DNA of 64,000 nucleotides from Ignavibacteriota bacterium (lineage in GTDB: Bacteria > Bacteroidota > Ignavibacteria > UBA10030 > SZUA-254), in the NCBI GenBank assembly GCA_025358305.1, contig JANYJZ010000013.1:62001-126000 (forward strand). The letters are read 5' to 3'. A program made the translations under genes and the position numbers. This document shows, piece by piece, positions 1 through 7,646 of the stretch. Each line of letters opens with the position of its first letter. Positions within the stretch are counted from its first letter, which is position 1. The notes beneath the pieces are model-generated. The model saw only the letters and a list, made by a program, of their open reading frames with translations, was not told the DNA's origin and did no database searches.

Positions 1-926
1 CCGAATACGCCGCGCTCATCGCCGCGGACTCCGGGTTTACGGCCGCGCGCTATCAACTCGGGCTTCTCCTCTACGACCAGAAGCGGTACACCGAGGCAGC
101 GGACCAGTTCGGAGCCGTCGTCCGGCTCAGCCCGGGAGATTACCTCAGCTATTACTATCTCAGCTCGGCGCTCGTCGGCCTCGCGCAGATCGATTCCGCC
201 CGGCCGTACCTTGCGTCGTGCATCTCCCTCAACCCGCGCTACGCCCCCGCGGTCGTCCTCCTCGCGTCGATCTACTACAGCGGGGGCGAGTACGAGGAGG
301 CCATCCGGCTCTACCGGGCGGGAGCCGCCCTGCGTCCCCGGGAGAACGATCTCTTGTATAAGATAGGCCTCTGTTTCGGGAAGCTCGGAAAGATCGATTC
401 GGCTGTCGCCTACTGCGCGCTCGCGGCGCGGCGCGACACCTCGAACGACACGTACATCGCCCAGACCGGCTACTTCTACTTCGCCCAGGAGAAGTACGAC
501 TCCGCGCTCGCCGCCTACCGCAAGGCGGTGGAGATCGACGGCGACAACTCCCTCTACGGGGTGAACCTCGCCTACGCGTTCATGCGCACGAACCAGAATG
601 ACAGCGCCATCGCCGCCTACGACCGAGCCGTTGCGGCCTGCAAGCCGGAGAACATCGCGGTGATCTACGTCCGGCTCGGCACGCTCTACTACCTCGGCAA
701 GCAGTACCGCAAGGCCCTCGCGTCGTACCAGCAGGCTCTCGACCTCCAGCCCTTGAATACAGAAGCGCAGTTCTACGTCGCGCTCGCCTACGACCAGCTC
801 GCCAATCCGTCGACCGCCCTCCGGCAATACCGCAAGTACCTCGCCCTCGCCAAGGACGACACGACCGCTCCTGAGCGCGAACGGAAGAAGCAGGCGAGCG
901 ACAGGCTCCGGACGCTTCGGCACTGA
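1..926 (+). CDS. TPR-repeat protein, 5' end outside window
   Basis: The reading frame is open from the window edge (first full codon at base 3) to TGA at 924-926, about 307 codons, so the N-terminus is missing. The translation is a chain of roughly eight degenerate 34-residue tetratricopeptide repeats with the usual small residue/aromatic pattern (for example AALAAYRKAVEIDGDNSLYG and ALASYQQALDLQPLNTEAQF). TPR arrays are protein-interaction scaffolds, and nothing here identifies the partner. The next gene begins 8 bp downstream on the same strand, suggesting an operon with the DUF5686 protein. No signal peptide can be judged because the start is absent. Confidence 0.85.
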   Translation, partial: EYAALIAADSGFTAARYQLGLLLYDQKRYTEAADQFGAVVRLSPGDYLSYYYLSSALVGLAQIDSARPYLASCISLNPRYAPAVVLLASIYYSGGEYEEAIRLYRAGAALRPRENDLLYKIGLCFGKLGKIDSAVAYCALAARRDTSNDTYIAQTGYFYFAQEKYDSALAAYRKAVEIDGDNSLYGVNLAYAFMRTNQNDSAIAAYDRAVAACKPENIAVIYVRLGTLYYLGKQYRKALASYQQALDLQPLNTEAQFYVALAYDQLANPSTALRQYRKYLALAKDDTTAPERERKKQASDRLRTLRH

Positions 927-934
927 CCCTCCCT

Positions 935-3271
935 ATGCGCGCCGCTTCGGTCGGAATGATCCTCCTGTTCCTCCTCGCCTCCGGCTCGGCGCGGGGCCAG
1001 GAACTCCACTCCTTGCAGGGAAGCGTCGCGGACGCGGCGAGCGGCGAGCCGCTCCCGGCGGCGACTGTGCGGATCCTCGGCACGGACCGGGGTACGATCA
1101 CGAACGCGCGCGGCGAATATCTCCTGAAGCTCGACCAGACGGAGCAGACGCTCGTCTTCAGCTATCTTTCGTACCAGGCGGAGACGCTTCGGGTCGCGCT
1201 CACGTCCGACAGCGTGCACCAGGTTCGGCTCCAGCCCTCCCCCGTGCGCCTCCCCGAGATGCTCGTCCTGGCCGAGGATCCCGCCCTGGAGATCATCCGC
1301 CAAGCGATCGCCCACAAGCGCTCCTGGATGGACCTGCTGCGTTCCTACCGCTTCGAGGCGTTCACGCGCCAGGTCTTGCGGAAGGACAGCGCCATCGCGA
1401 GCATCAGCGAGGCCTACACGACGGGCTACATGCGCTCGGGCGACACCCTGCGCGAGGTGGTGAGGCAGAAGCGGCACACGGAGAACCTCCCGGCGAACGA
1501 GAACGCGGCCGCAGTTCGCAGAATGGTGAACTTCAACGAGGACCGGATCACGCTGTTCTCGATCAACATCAACCAAAAGGCTTCGTCGTACACGTTCGTC
1601 GGGCCGACGGCCCCCGACGCCCTCGAGCACTACGACTACAAGCTCCTCAGGACGAGCACCATGAACGGCGTGGAGGTCTACACGATCGCGATGACGCCGA
1701 AGTCGAAGCTCACGCCGCTCTTCTCCGGCACGATCATGATCGCCGGCGGGACGTTCGCCGTCATGGGGGTGGACCTGAAGCCGAACGAGACGCTCACGAT
1801 CCCGTTCCTGCGGAACATCGACCTGCGGTACCGGCAGCAGTTCGCCCTCCACGATACGCTCTTCTGGATGCCGGCGGACATCCGCATCGACGGGGGGTTC
1901 ACCGTCAGCATCGTCGGGTTCAACCTCCCGCGCGTCGGCATCGAGCAGACCTCGTCGATCTACGACTACGCGCTCAACGTGCCGATCCCCGACAGCATCG
2001 TCGCTCGGAGGCCGGTGACGCTTGATTCGACGGCCGTCGCGTACGACGACGCGTTCTGGAAGAGCCATGAGGTCCTTCCCCTGACCCCGGAGGAGCACGC
2101 CGCCTACGGCTCCCTCGACAGCACGAAGACGCTCGACAAGCAGTTCGAACCGAAGGGCCCCCTTGCGGCCTTGGGCGGGGAGGGCGCGGGAGCGCTCTTC
2201 GACTTCGCGTCGATGCATTTCAACCGGGCGGAGGGGTTCTTTCTCGGGGCGCACGGCCGGAGTGAGTCGCTCCTGCCGCACACTGCCCTGTACGGCGAGT
2301 TCGGGGTCGGGTTCTCGGACAACCTCGCGAAGTTCCGCGTCGGCGCGACCGTCTACGCGAGCGGAACAAAGGCTCTCGGGATCGGCGCCGAGGTCTACCG
2401 CAGCCTCGATCACCTCCCGGACGGCGGCTACTACGGGGCGCTCATCAATTCCCTTACGGCGCTCATCGACAAGAACGATTACCGCGACTACTTCTACGCG
2501 CACGGATACCGGGCGTACGTCACCGCGCGCCCGTCCCGGCGCGTCACTGCGACCGCGTCGTTCCTGAGCGAGCAGGACTACTCGGCGTTCGCCACGACCG
2601 ACTACAGTCTATTCAGTAACAGCGACCCGTACCGCTACCTGCCGCCGATCACGGAGCGCGCATTGCGCCTCGTCCGGCTGGAGATGCGCTTCGGCCCCGA
2701 AGAGGAGCCGTTCGGGCTCACCTCGCGCAACGCCCTCGAGCTCTCGGTCGAGCATTCCTCCCCTTCCCTCGCCTCGAGCGAGTTCGACTATACGCGCTAT
2801 CACGGTGTGTTGGAGCTGAGCGCGCAGACGTTTGCGAGCGGATTATTGTTCCCCCCGATGTTCCACGCCCAGATCTCGGCCGGGGCCTCCCGGGGAACGC
2901 TGCCGCCGCAGCGCATGTTCAGCATCGATTCCCGGTCGAGCGGGTACGCCCCGTTCGGCGTCCTCCGAGGCTCCCGGGTGAGGGAGTTCGGCGGCGACGC
3001 GTTCGTCCTGGTGACGGTCGAGCATAACTTCCGGAGCCTGCCGTTCCTTGCGCTCGACCTTCCGTTCCTCTACCGCAACAGCATCGAGTTCATCGTCGAA
3101 GCGTCGGCCGCGCAGGCGTGGTCGGGGCCGGTCTCGACCACCGACGGCTGGTACGCGGAGGCCGGGATCGGGTTCGCGAGGATCTTCGACATCCTTCGGA
3201 CCGATCTCACGTGGCGCTTCCGCGACCCGCAGCGCTTCACTGTGAGCGTCGCTGTCTCGACGCTCTTCTAA
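935..3271 (+). CDS. CarboxypepD_reg-like / DUF5686 outer-membrane family protein
   Basis: The 778-residue product starts with a signal peptide (hydrophobic MILLFLLASGSARG stretch, cleavage probably near residue 22). A carboxypeptidase-regulatory-like beta-sandwich follows at about residues 27-105 (GSVADAASGEPLPAATV, then ITNARGEYLLKL). The rest matches the long DUF5686 type, rich in alternating aromatic and polar strands as in outer-membrane barrels. The architecture is typical of Bacteroidota cell-envelope proteins related to TonB-dependent receptor plug/barrel systems, but no TonB box or plug is evident. The start at 935 is 8 bp after the TPR gene, so translation is probably coupled, and no strong Shine-Dalgarno sequence is visible. 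Its substrate is unknown. Confidence 0.8.
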   Translation: MRAASVGMILLFLLASGSARGQELHSLQGSVADAASGEPLPAATVRILGTDRGTITNARGEYLLKLDQTEQTLVFSYLSYQAETLRVALTSDSVHQVRLQPSPVRLPEMLVLAEDPALEIIRQAIAHKRSWMDLLRSYRFEAFTRQVLRKDSAIASISEAYTTGYMRSGDTLREVVRQKRHTENLPANENAAAVRRMVNFNEDRITLFSININQKASSYTFVGPTAPDALEHYDYKLLRTSTMNGVEVYTIAMTPKSKLTPLFSGTIMIAGGTFAVMGVDLKPNETLTIPFLRNIDLRYRQQFALHDTLFWMPADIRIDGGFTVSIVGFNLPRVGIEQTSSIYDYALNVPIPDSIVARRPVTLDSTAVAYDDAFWKSHEVLPLTPEEHAAYGSLDSTKTLDKQFEPKGPLAALGGEGAGALFDFASMHFNRAEGFFLGAHGRSESLLPHTALYGEFGVGFSDNLAKFRVGATVYASGTKALGIGAEVYRSLDHLPDGGYYGALINSLTALIDKNDYRDYFYAHGYRAYVTARPSRRVTATASFLSEQDYSAFATTDYSLFSNSDPYRYLPPITERALRLVRLEMRFGPEEEPFGLTSRNALELSVEHSSPSLASSEFDYTRYHGVLELSAQTFASGLLFPPMFHAQISAGASRGTLPPQRMFSIDSRSSGYAPFGVLRGSRVREFGGDAFVLVTVEHNFRSLPFLALDLPFLYRNSIEFIVEASAAQAWSGPVSTTDGWYAEAGIGFARIFDILRTDLTWRFRDPQRFTVSVAVSTLF

Positions 3272-3298
3272 GAGAGCGGCGAGCCGCGGACGCGCTGT

Positions 3299-3329
3299 TT
3301 GCATCTCTCTCTGATTCTCTGTAATTTTT
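3299..3329 (+). promoter_or_regulatory. Predicted promoter of the GH13 gene
   Basis: TTG at 3299-3301, exactly 20 nt, then TAATTTTT at 3322-3329. This fits the Bacteroidota -33 TTG / -7 TAnnTTTG pattern. Transcription would start near 3336, upstream of the ATG at 3380, which argues against any start codon before about 3336. Confidence 0.55.
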
Positions 3330-3379
3330 CCCATCATGTGCCTCCAACACCCCATTCCACATCGAAACCACCCGAAATC

Positions 3380-5428
3380 ATGGCCACATTCCTCCTCCTG
3401 TTCATGGCAATCGTAGCAACGGCCGGCGGCGCTGCTCAGGGCCAGCCCGTCTCGAAGAAAGAACTTGGCTGCATCGTGAAGAAATCCGGCACGACGTTCC
3501 GGCTCTACGCGCCCAACGCCTCGCACGTCACGCTCCTCCTCTACGACCATTACGACGATGCGAAGGGCCAGCGCATTCCGATGGTCCGCGACAACCGGGG
3601 CGTCTGGGAATACCTCTCCCTCGGCATGCTCTACGGCAAGTATTACGGCTACCAGGTGGGCGGCGCGCCCAGTTCGACCGAGATGTTCGATTCGACGGTC
3701 GTCATCGCCGATCCCTACTCCCGCGCCGTCGCGACCCGGAACACCTACCGCCATGAGGCGAAGACGCTCATATTCGACACGCGCTACGACTGGGGGACCG
3801 ACACGTTCCACACGCCCGAGGACCACTCGAGCCTTGTCATCTACGAAGCGCACATGCGCGACCTCACGATGGACGCCTCCTCGGGCGTCCGGGCGAAGGG
3901 GACCTACCTCGGGATGCTCGAACAGGGGAAGACCGGCGGGCTGTCCTACCTGAAGGACCTCGGGGTCAACGCGGTGGAGTTCCAGCCCTTGCAGAAGTTC
4001 GGCGTCATCGAGACCCCGTACCGGGATTCGAGCGTCGTGGACGACAACGGCGAATTCAACACCTGGAACCCCTACGAGCGGAACCATTGGGGCTACATGA
4101 CGAGCTATTTCTTCGCCCCGGAGTCGTACTACGCGACCGACGGGTCGATCAAACGGGGGGACTACTCCGGCGCCGCGGGGCGCGCGGTCAGGGAGTTCAA
4201 GGACCTCGTCAAGGGGCTTCACAAGGAGAAGATCGCCGTCCTCATGGACGTCGTCTACAACCACGTCTCCCAGTACGACTACAACCCGTTCAAGTACATC
4301 GACAAGGAATACTACTTCCGTCTCGACTCGGCCGGGCGGTTCCTGAAGACCTCCGGCTGCGGGAACGACTTCCGCACCGAGAGCCCGATGGCGCGGCGGC
4401 TGATCATTGAAAGCGTGAAGTACTGGATGAAGGAATACCACATCGACGGGTTCCGGTTCGATCTCGCGACGTTGATCGACAAGGAGACCTGCCGGCAGAT
4501 CCTCGCCGAGGCCAGAAAGATCAATCCGAACGTCATCATCGTCGCCGAGGCGTGGGGCGGCGGCGGATACGACCCGCACGGGTTCAGCGACATCGGCTGG
4601 GCCTCCTGGAACGACAAGATCCGGAACGGCGTGAAGGGCCAGAACCCGAACGACGGGCTCGGGTTCATCTTCGGGAAGTTCCAGGACAAGAACTCCAAGG
4701 CGACGTTCCGGAGCTTCCTCACCGGCACGCTCCGGGAGGACGGCGGGATGTACGTGAAGAAGGAGCACAGCATCAACTACCTCGAGTCCCACGACGACAA
4801 CACGCTCGGCGACTTCATCCGGATGGGCTCGGGCGAGGTGCGCCAAAGTGACGTCATCGCCGACCGGACCAAGAACGCGGCGCTCTCCCCCAAGCAGCTC
4901 GCCCTGAACAAGCTCGCCGCGCTCTACCTCTTCGCGAGCCAGGGCCCCGTCATGATCCACGAAGGCCAAGAGTTCGCCCGGAGCAAGGTCATCGTCGCCA
5001 CTGGCGTCCCGGACCCCCAGGCGGGCACGATCGACCACAACAGCTACAACAAGGACAATGAGACGAATTATCTGAATTACCATCACCGCGACCTCAACCG
5101 GCCGCTCTACGACTACTACCAGGGCCTTATCGCGCTTCGGAAAGCCTATCCCGGCTTGTGCTCCTCGCCGAAGAAATCGGTGAAGTTCCTCGACACCGAG
5201 GACGATTTCTTCATCGCGTACGCGATTGCGAAAGGCACCGGCGCGCAGAAGAAACCGATGCTGGTTCTTCTCAACGGCAACCCCGGAACGCCCGGGACCA
5301 TCACGCTCCCGAAGGGCAAATGGAAGGTCCTCGCCGACGCCCGAGGAGTCTCCGCCAAAGGCCTCGGCTCGAGCCTCTCGGGGAAGATCTCCGTACCGCC
5401 GACCTCCGGCATGATCCTCACGCAGTAA
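3380..5428 (+). CDS. Secreted GH13 alpha-amylase family enzyme, pullulanase-like
   Basis: 682 residues. The ATG at 3380 is preferred because a predicted promoter lies just upstream and a signal peptide follows (MATFLLLFMAIVATAGGAAQ). An N-terminal CBM48-like sandwich (about 35-140) contains TFRLYAPNASHVTLLLYD. The YDWGTD and IYEAHMRDLT motifs are those of type I pullulanases and related debranching enzymes. All four GH13 regions are present: DVVYNHV with D290, GFRFDLA with nucleophile D361, VAEAWG with acid/base E390, and SHDD with D472. It should hydrolyse alpha-glucans, probably alpha-1,6 branches, outside the cytoplasm. Specificity (pullulanase versus isoamylase or amylase) is inference from motifs only. 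The next gene starts 19 bp downstream. Confidence 0.88.
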   Translation: MATFLLLFMAIVATAGGAAQGQPVSKKELGCIVKKSGTTFRLYAPNASHVTLLLYDHYDDAKGQRIPMVRDNRGVWEYLSLGMLYGKYYGYQVGGAPSSTEMFDSTVVIADPYSRAVATRNTYRHEAKTLIFDTRYDWGTDTFHTPEDHSSLVIYEAHMRDLTMDASSGVRAKGTYLGMLEQGKTGGLSYLKDLGVNAVEFQPLQKFGVIETPYRDSSVVDDNGEFNTWNPYERNHWGYMTSYFFAPESYYATDGSIKRGDYSGAAGRAVREFKDLVKGLHKEKIAVLMDVVYNHVSQYDYNPFKYIDKEYYFRLDSAGRFLKTSGCGNDFRTESPMARRLIIESVKYWMKEYHIDGFRFDLATLIDKETCRQILAEARKINPNVIIVAEAWGGGGYDPHGFSDIGWASWNDKIRNGVKGQNPNDGLGFIFGKFQDKNSKATFRSFLTGTLREDGGMYVKKEHSINYLESHDDNTLGDFIRMGSGEVRQSDVIADRTKNAALSPKQLALNKLAALYLFASQGPVMIHEGQEFARSKVIVATGVPDPQAGTIDHNSYNKDNETNYLNYHHRDLNRPLYDYYQGLIALRKAYPGLCSSPKKSVKFLDTEDDFFIAYAIAKGTGAQKKPMLVLLNGNPGTPGTITLPKGKWKVLADARGVSAKGLGSSLSGKISVPPTSGMILTQ

Positions 5429-5447
5429 ACAAAAAAAAGGCATCACC

Positions 5448-6842
5448 ATGAAGATAGAATTCCAGGGCGCGGCGCGCACCGTCACCGGCTCGATGCACCT
5501 CCTCCACGTCAACGGATCGACGGTCCTTCTCGACTGCGGCCTCTTCCAGGGCCGGCGCCAGGAGGCGAACGAACGGAACAAGTCGTTCCCCTTCGACCCC
5601 AAGTCGATCGACGTCCTCGTCCTCTCCCACGCCCATATCGACCACAGCGGGAACATCCCCCAGCTCGTGAAGAAGGGGTTCGTCGGGCCGATCTACTCCA
5701 CGCCCGCGACGCGCGACCTCTGCAGCATCATGCTCGCCGACAGCGGGTTCATTCAGGAAAAAGACGCGGAGTTCCTGAATAAACGGCTCGCGAAGCGGGG
5801 CGAACCGCCGATCGAGCCGATCTACACCTCCCAGGACGTGGCCGCAGCGATGAAGCTCTTCCGGACCGTCCCCTACGACAAGGACTTCGCGGTCCTGCCG
5901 AACGTCACCGGACGCTACTCCGACGCGGGGCACATCCTCGGGTCGGCGTCGGTGAAGGTGTCCGTCCAGGAGAACGGCGCGACGAAGACGCTCGGGTTCA
6001 CCGGCGACATCGGCCCGGCGAACCTCCCGATCGTCCGGGATCCGGTCTTCCTGGGCCAGGTCGAAACGCTCATCTCGGAGAGCACGTACGGCGGCAAGGT
6101 CCACACGGAGACCGGCCAGAAGGAGGACCTCCTCCGGGCGGACATCCAGAAGACGATCGACCGCGGGGGCAAGGTCATCATCCCCGCCTTCTCCATCGGC
6201 AGGACCCAGGACATCGTCTTCGCGCTCCACAAGCTCTTCGACGAGGGGAAGCTTCCCCGGATCCCGATCTTCGTCGACAGCCCGCTGGCGGTGAACGCGA
6301 CCGAGATCTTCCGGCTCCACCAGGAGTGCTTCGACGAGGAGACCCTCAGCCACGTCCTGAAGAACCACGACCCGTTCGGGTTCAACCAGCTCCAGTACAT
6401 CCGCGACGTCGCCGAGTCGAAGAAGCTCAACGACAAGAAAGGCCCCTGCGTCATCATCTCGGCCTCCGGCATGTGCGAAGCGGGGAGGATCCTCCACCAC
6501 CTCGCGAACAACATCCAGGACGACCGAAATACGATCCTCATCGTCGGGTTCCAGGCGGAGCACACCCTCGGACGGAAGCTCGTCAACAAGGAGCCGGAAG
6601 TGAACATCCTCGGATCGGTCTATCAGCTCAAGGCCGAGGTCGTCGTCCACGACTCCTTCAGCGCCCACGCCGACGGGAACGATCTCTTGCGGTACGCCGG
6701 CCAGTGCGACAAGCAGCAGCTCCAGCGCGTGTTCCTCGTCCACGGCGAATACGACCGCCAGCTCGATTTCCAGAAAGGGCTCAAGGACCAAGGACGCACG
6801 TCGGTGGACATCCCGGAACGCGGCACGATCGTGACGGTCTGA
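5448..6842 (+). CDS. Beta-CASP metallo-beta-lactamase fold RNase-like protein
   Basis: 464 residues, no signal peptide, cytoplasmic. The metal-binding HxHxDH signature lies at H61, H63, D65 and H66 (SHAHIDHSG). The later ESTYGG, SGMCEAGRILHHL and DSFSAHADGNDLL segments are the beta-CASP and RMMBL (RNA-specificity) motifs of the CPSF73/RNase J/YsxC-type superfamily. Members cut RNA with two zinc ions. This length (about 460) matches the bacterial 'MBL fold metallo-hydrolase RNA specificity domain' group rather than RNase J (about 550), so the exact substrate is unknown. It begins after an A-rich leader with AAGG in front of ATG 5448. The SDR gene starts 6 bp after its stop, so the two are probably co-translated. 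Confidence 0.88.
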   Translation: MKIEFQGAARTVTGSMHLLHVNGSTVLLDCGLFQGRRQEANERNKSFPFDPKSIDVLVLSHAHIDHSGNIPQLVKKGFVGPIYSTPATRDLCSIMLADSGFIQEKDAEFLNKRLAKRGEPPIEPIYTSQDVAAAMKLFRTVPYDKDFAVLPNVTGRYSDAGHILGSASVKVSVQENGATKTLGFTGDIGPANLPIVRDPVFLGQVETLISESTYGGKVHTETGQKEDLLRADIQKTIDRGGKVIIPAFSIGRTQDIVFALHKLFDEGKLPRIPIFVDSPLAVNATEIFRLHQECFDEETLSHVLKNHDPFGFNQLQYIRDVAESKKLNDKKGPCVIISASGMCEAGRILHHLANNIQDDRNTILIVGFQAEHTLGRKLVNKEPEVNILGSVYQLKAEVVVHDSFSAHADGNDLLRYAGQCDKQQLQRVFLVHGEYDRQLDFQKGLKDQGRTSVDIPERGTIVTV

Positions 6843-6848
6843 GCGCGC

Positions 6849-7646
6849 ATGGCTGCCCCTCACGATCTCCAGGGGAAGGTCGCCCTTATCACCGGGGCGA
6901 GCCGCGGCATCGGCAGGGCCGTCGCAGAACGGTTCGCGCGCGAAGGGGTCCGGCTCGCGATCTGCGCCCGGACGGAGGAGGAGCTCGCGCACGCCGCGGA
7001 CGAGCTCCGGGCCCACCACCACGCCGACGTCCTCGCCGTGAAGGCGAATATGACCCGGTTGAACGACATCCGCCGATTCGTCGCGAGCGCCGTGAAGAAG
7101 TTCGCGCGCATCGACATTCTTGTCAATAACGCCGGCGGCGCCCACGTCGGCGGCATCCTCTCCACCGGCGACGACGCGTGGGAGTACCACATCAACGTGA
7201 AGCTCCTCGGGTACATCCGCATGGCGAGAGAGGTCGTCCCCCACATGAAAGCGGGCGGCGGGGGGCGGATCATTCACATCATCGGCATGGCGGGGAAAGA
7301 CCCGAGCCCGCTCTTCATGGTCCCCGGCGTCACGAACGCGGCGCTCATCAATTTCACGAAGTCGCTCTCCCGGGAGCTCGAACCCGACCGCATCGCCGTG
7401 AACGCCGTCCACCCGGGAACGACCGACACGCCCTTGACCGTGGAGACCTTTGCCGCCACGGCCGCCGCGCTTGGGAAGACCCCTGCGGACATCCGGCGCG
7501 CCGCCGAAGGAGCGACCGGCCATGGACGCCTTGCGACGGGGGAGGACATCGCCGGCGTCGTCGCGTTCCTCGCTTCAAACGCCGCAGAGTTCATCAACGG
7601 CACATCCATCAACGTCGACGCGGGCCGATCGTCCGGGCTATGGTGA
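6849..7646 (+). CDS. Short-chain dehydrogenase/reductase family protein with altered active site
   Basis: 265 residues with the SDR Rossmann dinucleotide motif TGASRGIG (residues 15-22) and the NNAG structural motif. The usual catalytic YxxxK is replaced: the aligned segment VPGVTNAALINFTK has Pro159 at the Tyr position and Asn163 at the Lys position, while the downstream AALINFTKSL helix is normal. The catalytic Ser strand (IIHIIGMAG) also lacks Ser. It therefore binds NAD(P) by inference but cannot use the standard SDR chemistry. Divergent SDRs with Asn at this Lys position are known, so this is not necessarily a broken gene. Its TGA overlaps the next gene's ATG (ATGGTGA, 7640-7646), suggesting tight co-expression. 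Confidence 0.85.
   Translation: MAAPHDLQGKVALITGASRGIGRAVAERFAREGVRLAICARTEEELAHAADELRAHHHADVLAVKANMTRLNDIRRFVASAVKKFARIDILVNNAGGAHVGGILSTGDDAWEYHINVKLLGYIRMAREVVPHMKAGGGGRIIHIIGMAGKDPSPLFMVPGVTNAALINFTKSLSRELEPDRIAVNAVHPGTTDTPLTVETFAATAAALGKTPADIRRAAEGATGHGRLATGEDIAGVVAFLASNAAEFINGTSINVDAGRSSGLW

Noticed and set aside
788-2503. 571-codon minus-strand frame opposite the TPR/DUF5686 genes
   Set aside because: The opposite strand carries clear TPR repeats and a CarboxypepD_reg domain. The minus translation has no recognisable motif.
2843-5656. 937-codon open frame on the minus strand opposite DUF5686 and GH13
   Set aside because: It is rich in Arg, Val, Asp and Pro, with no domain, signal peptide or ribosome-binding site, and lies opposite two well-supported genes. 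Long antisense frames are expected in GC-rich DNA.
7178-7639. In-frame upstream extension of the exported protein at 7640
   Set aside because: It would overlap most of the SDR gene and read Arg/Pro/His-rich nonsense. The ATG at 7640 opens a proper signal peptide and overlaps the SDR stop.
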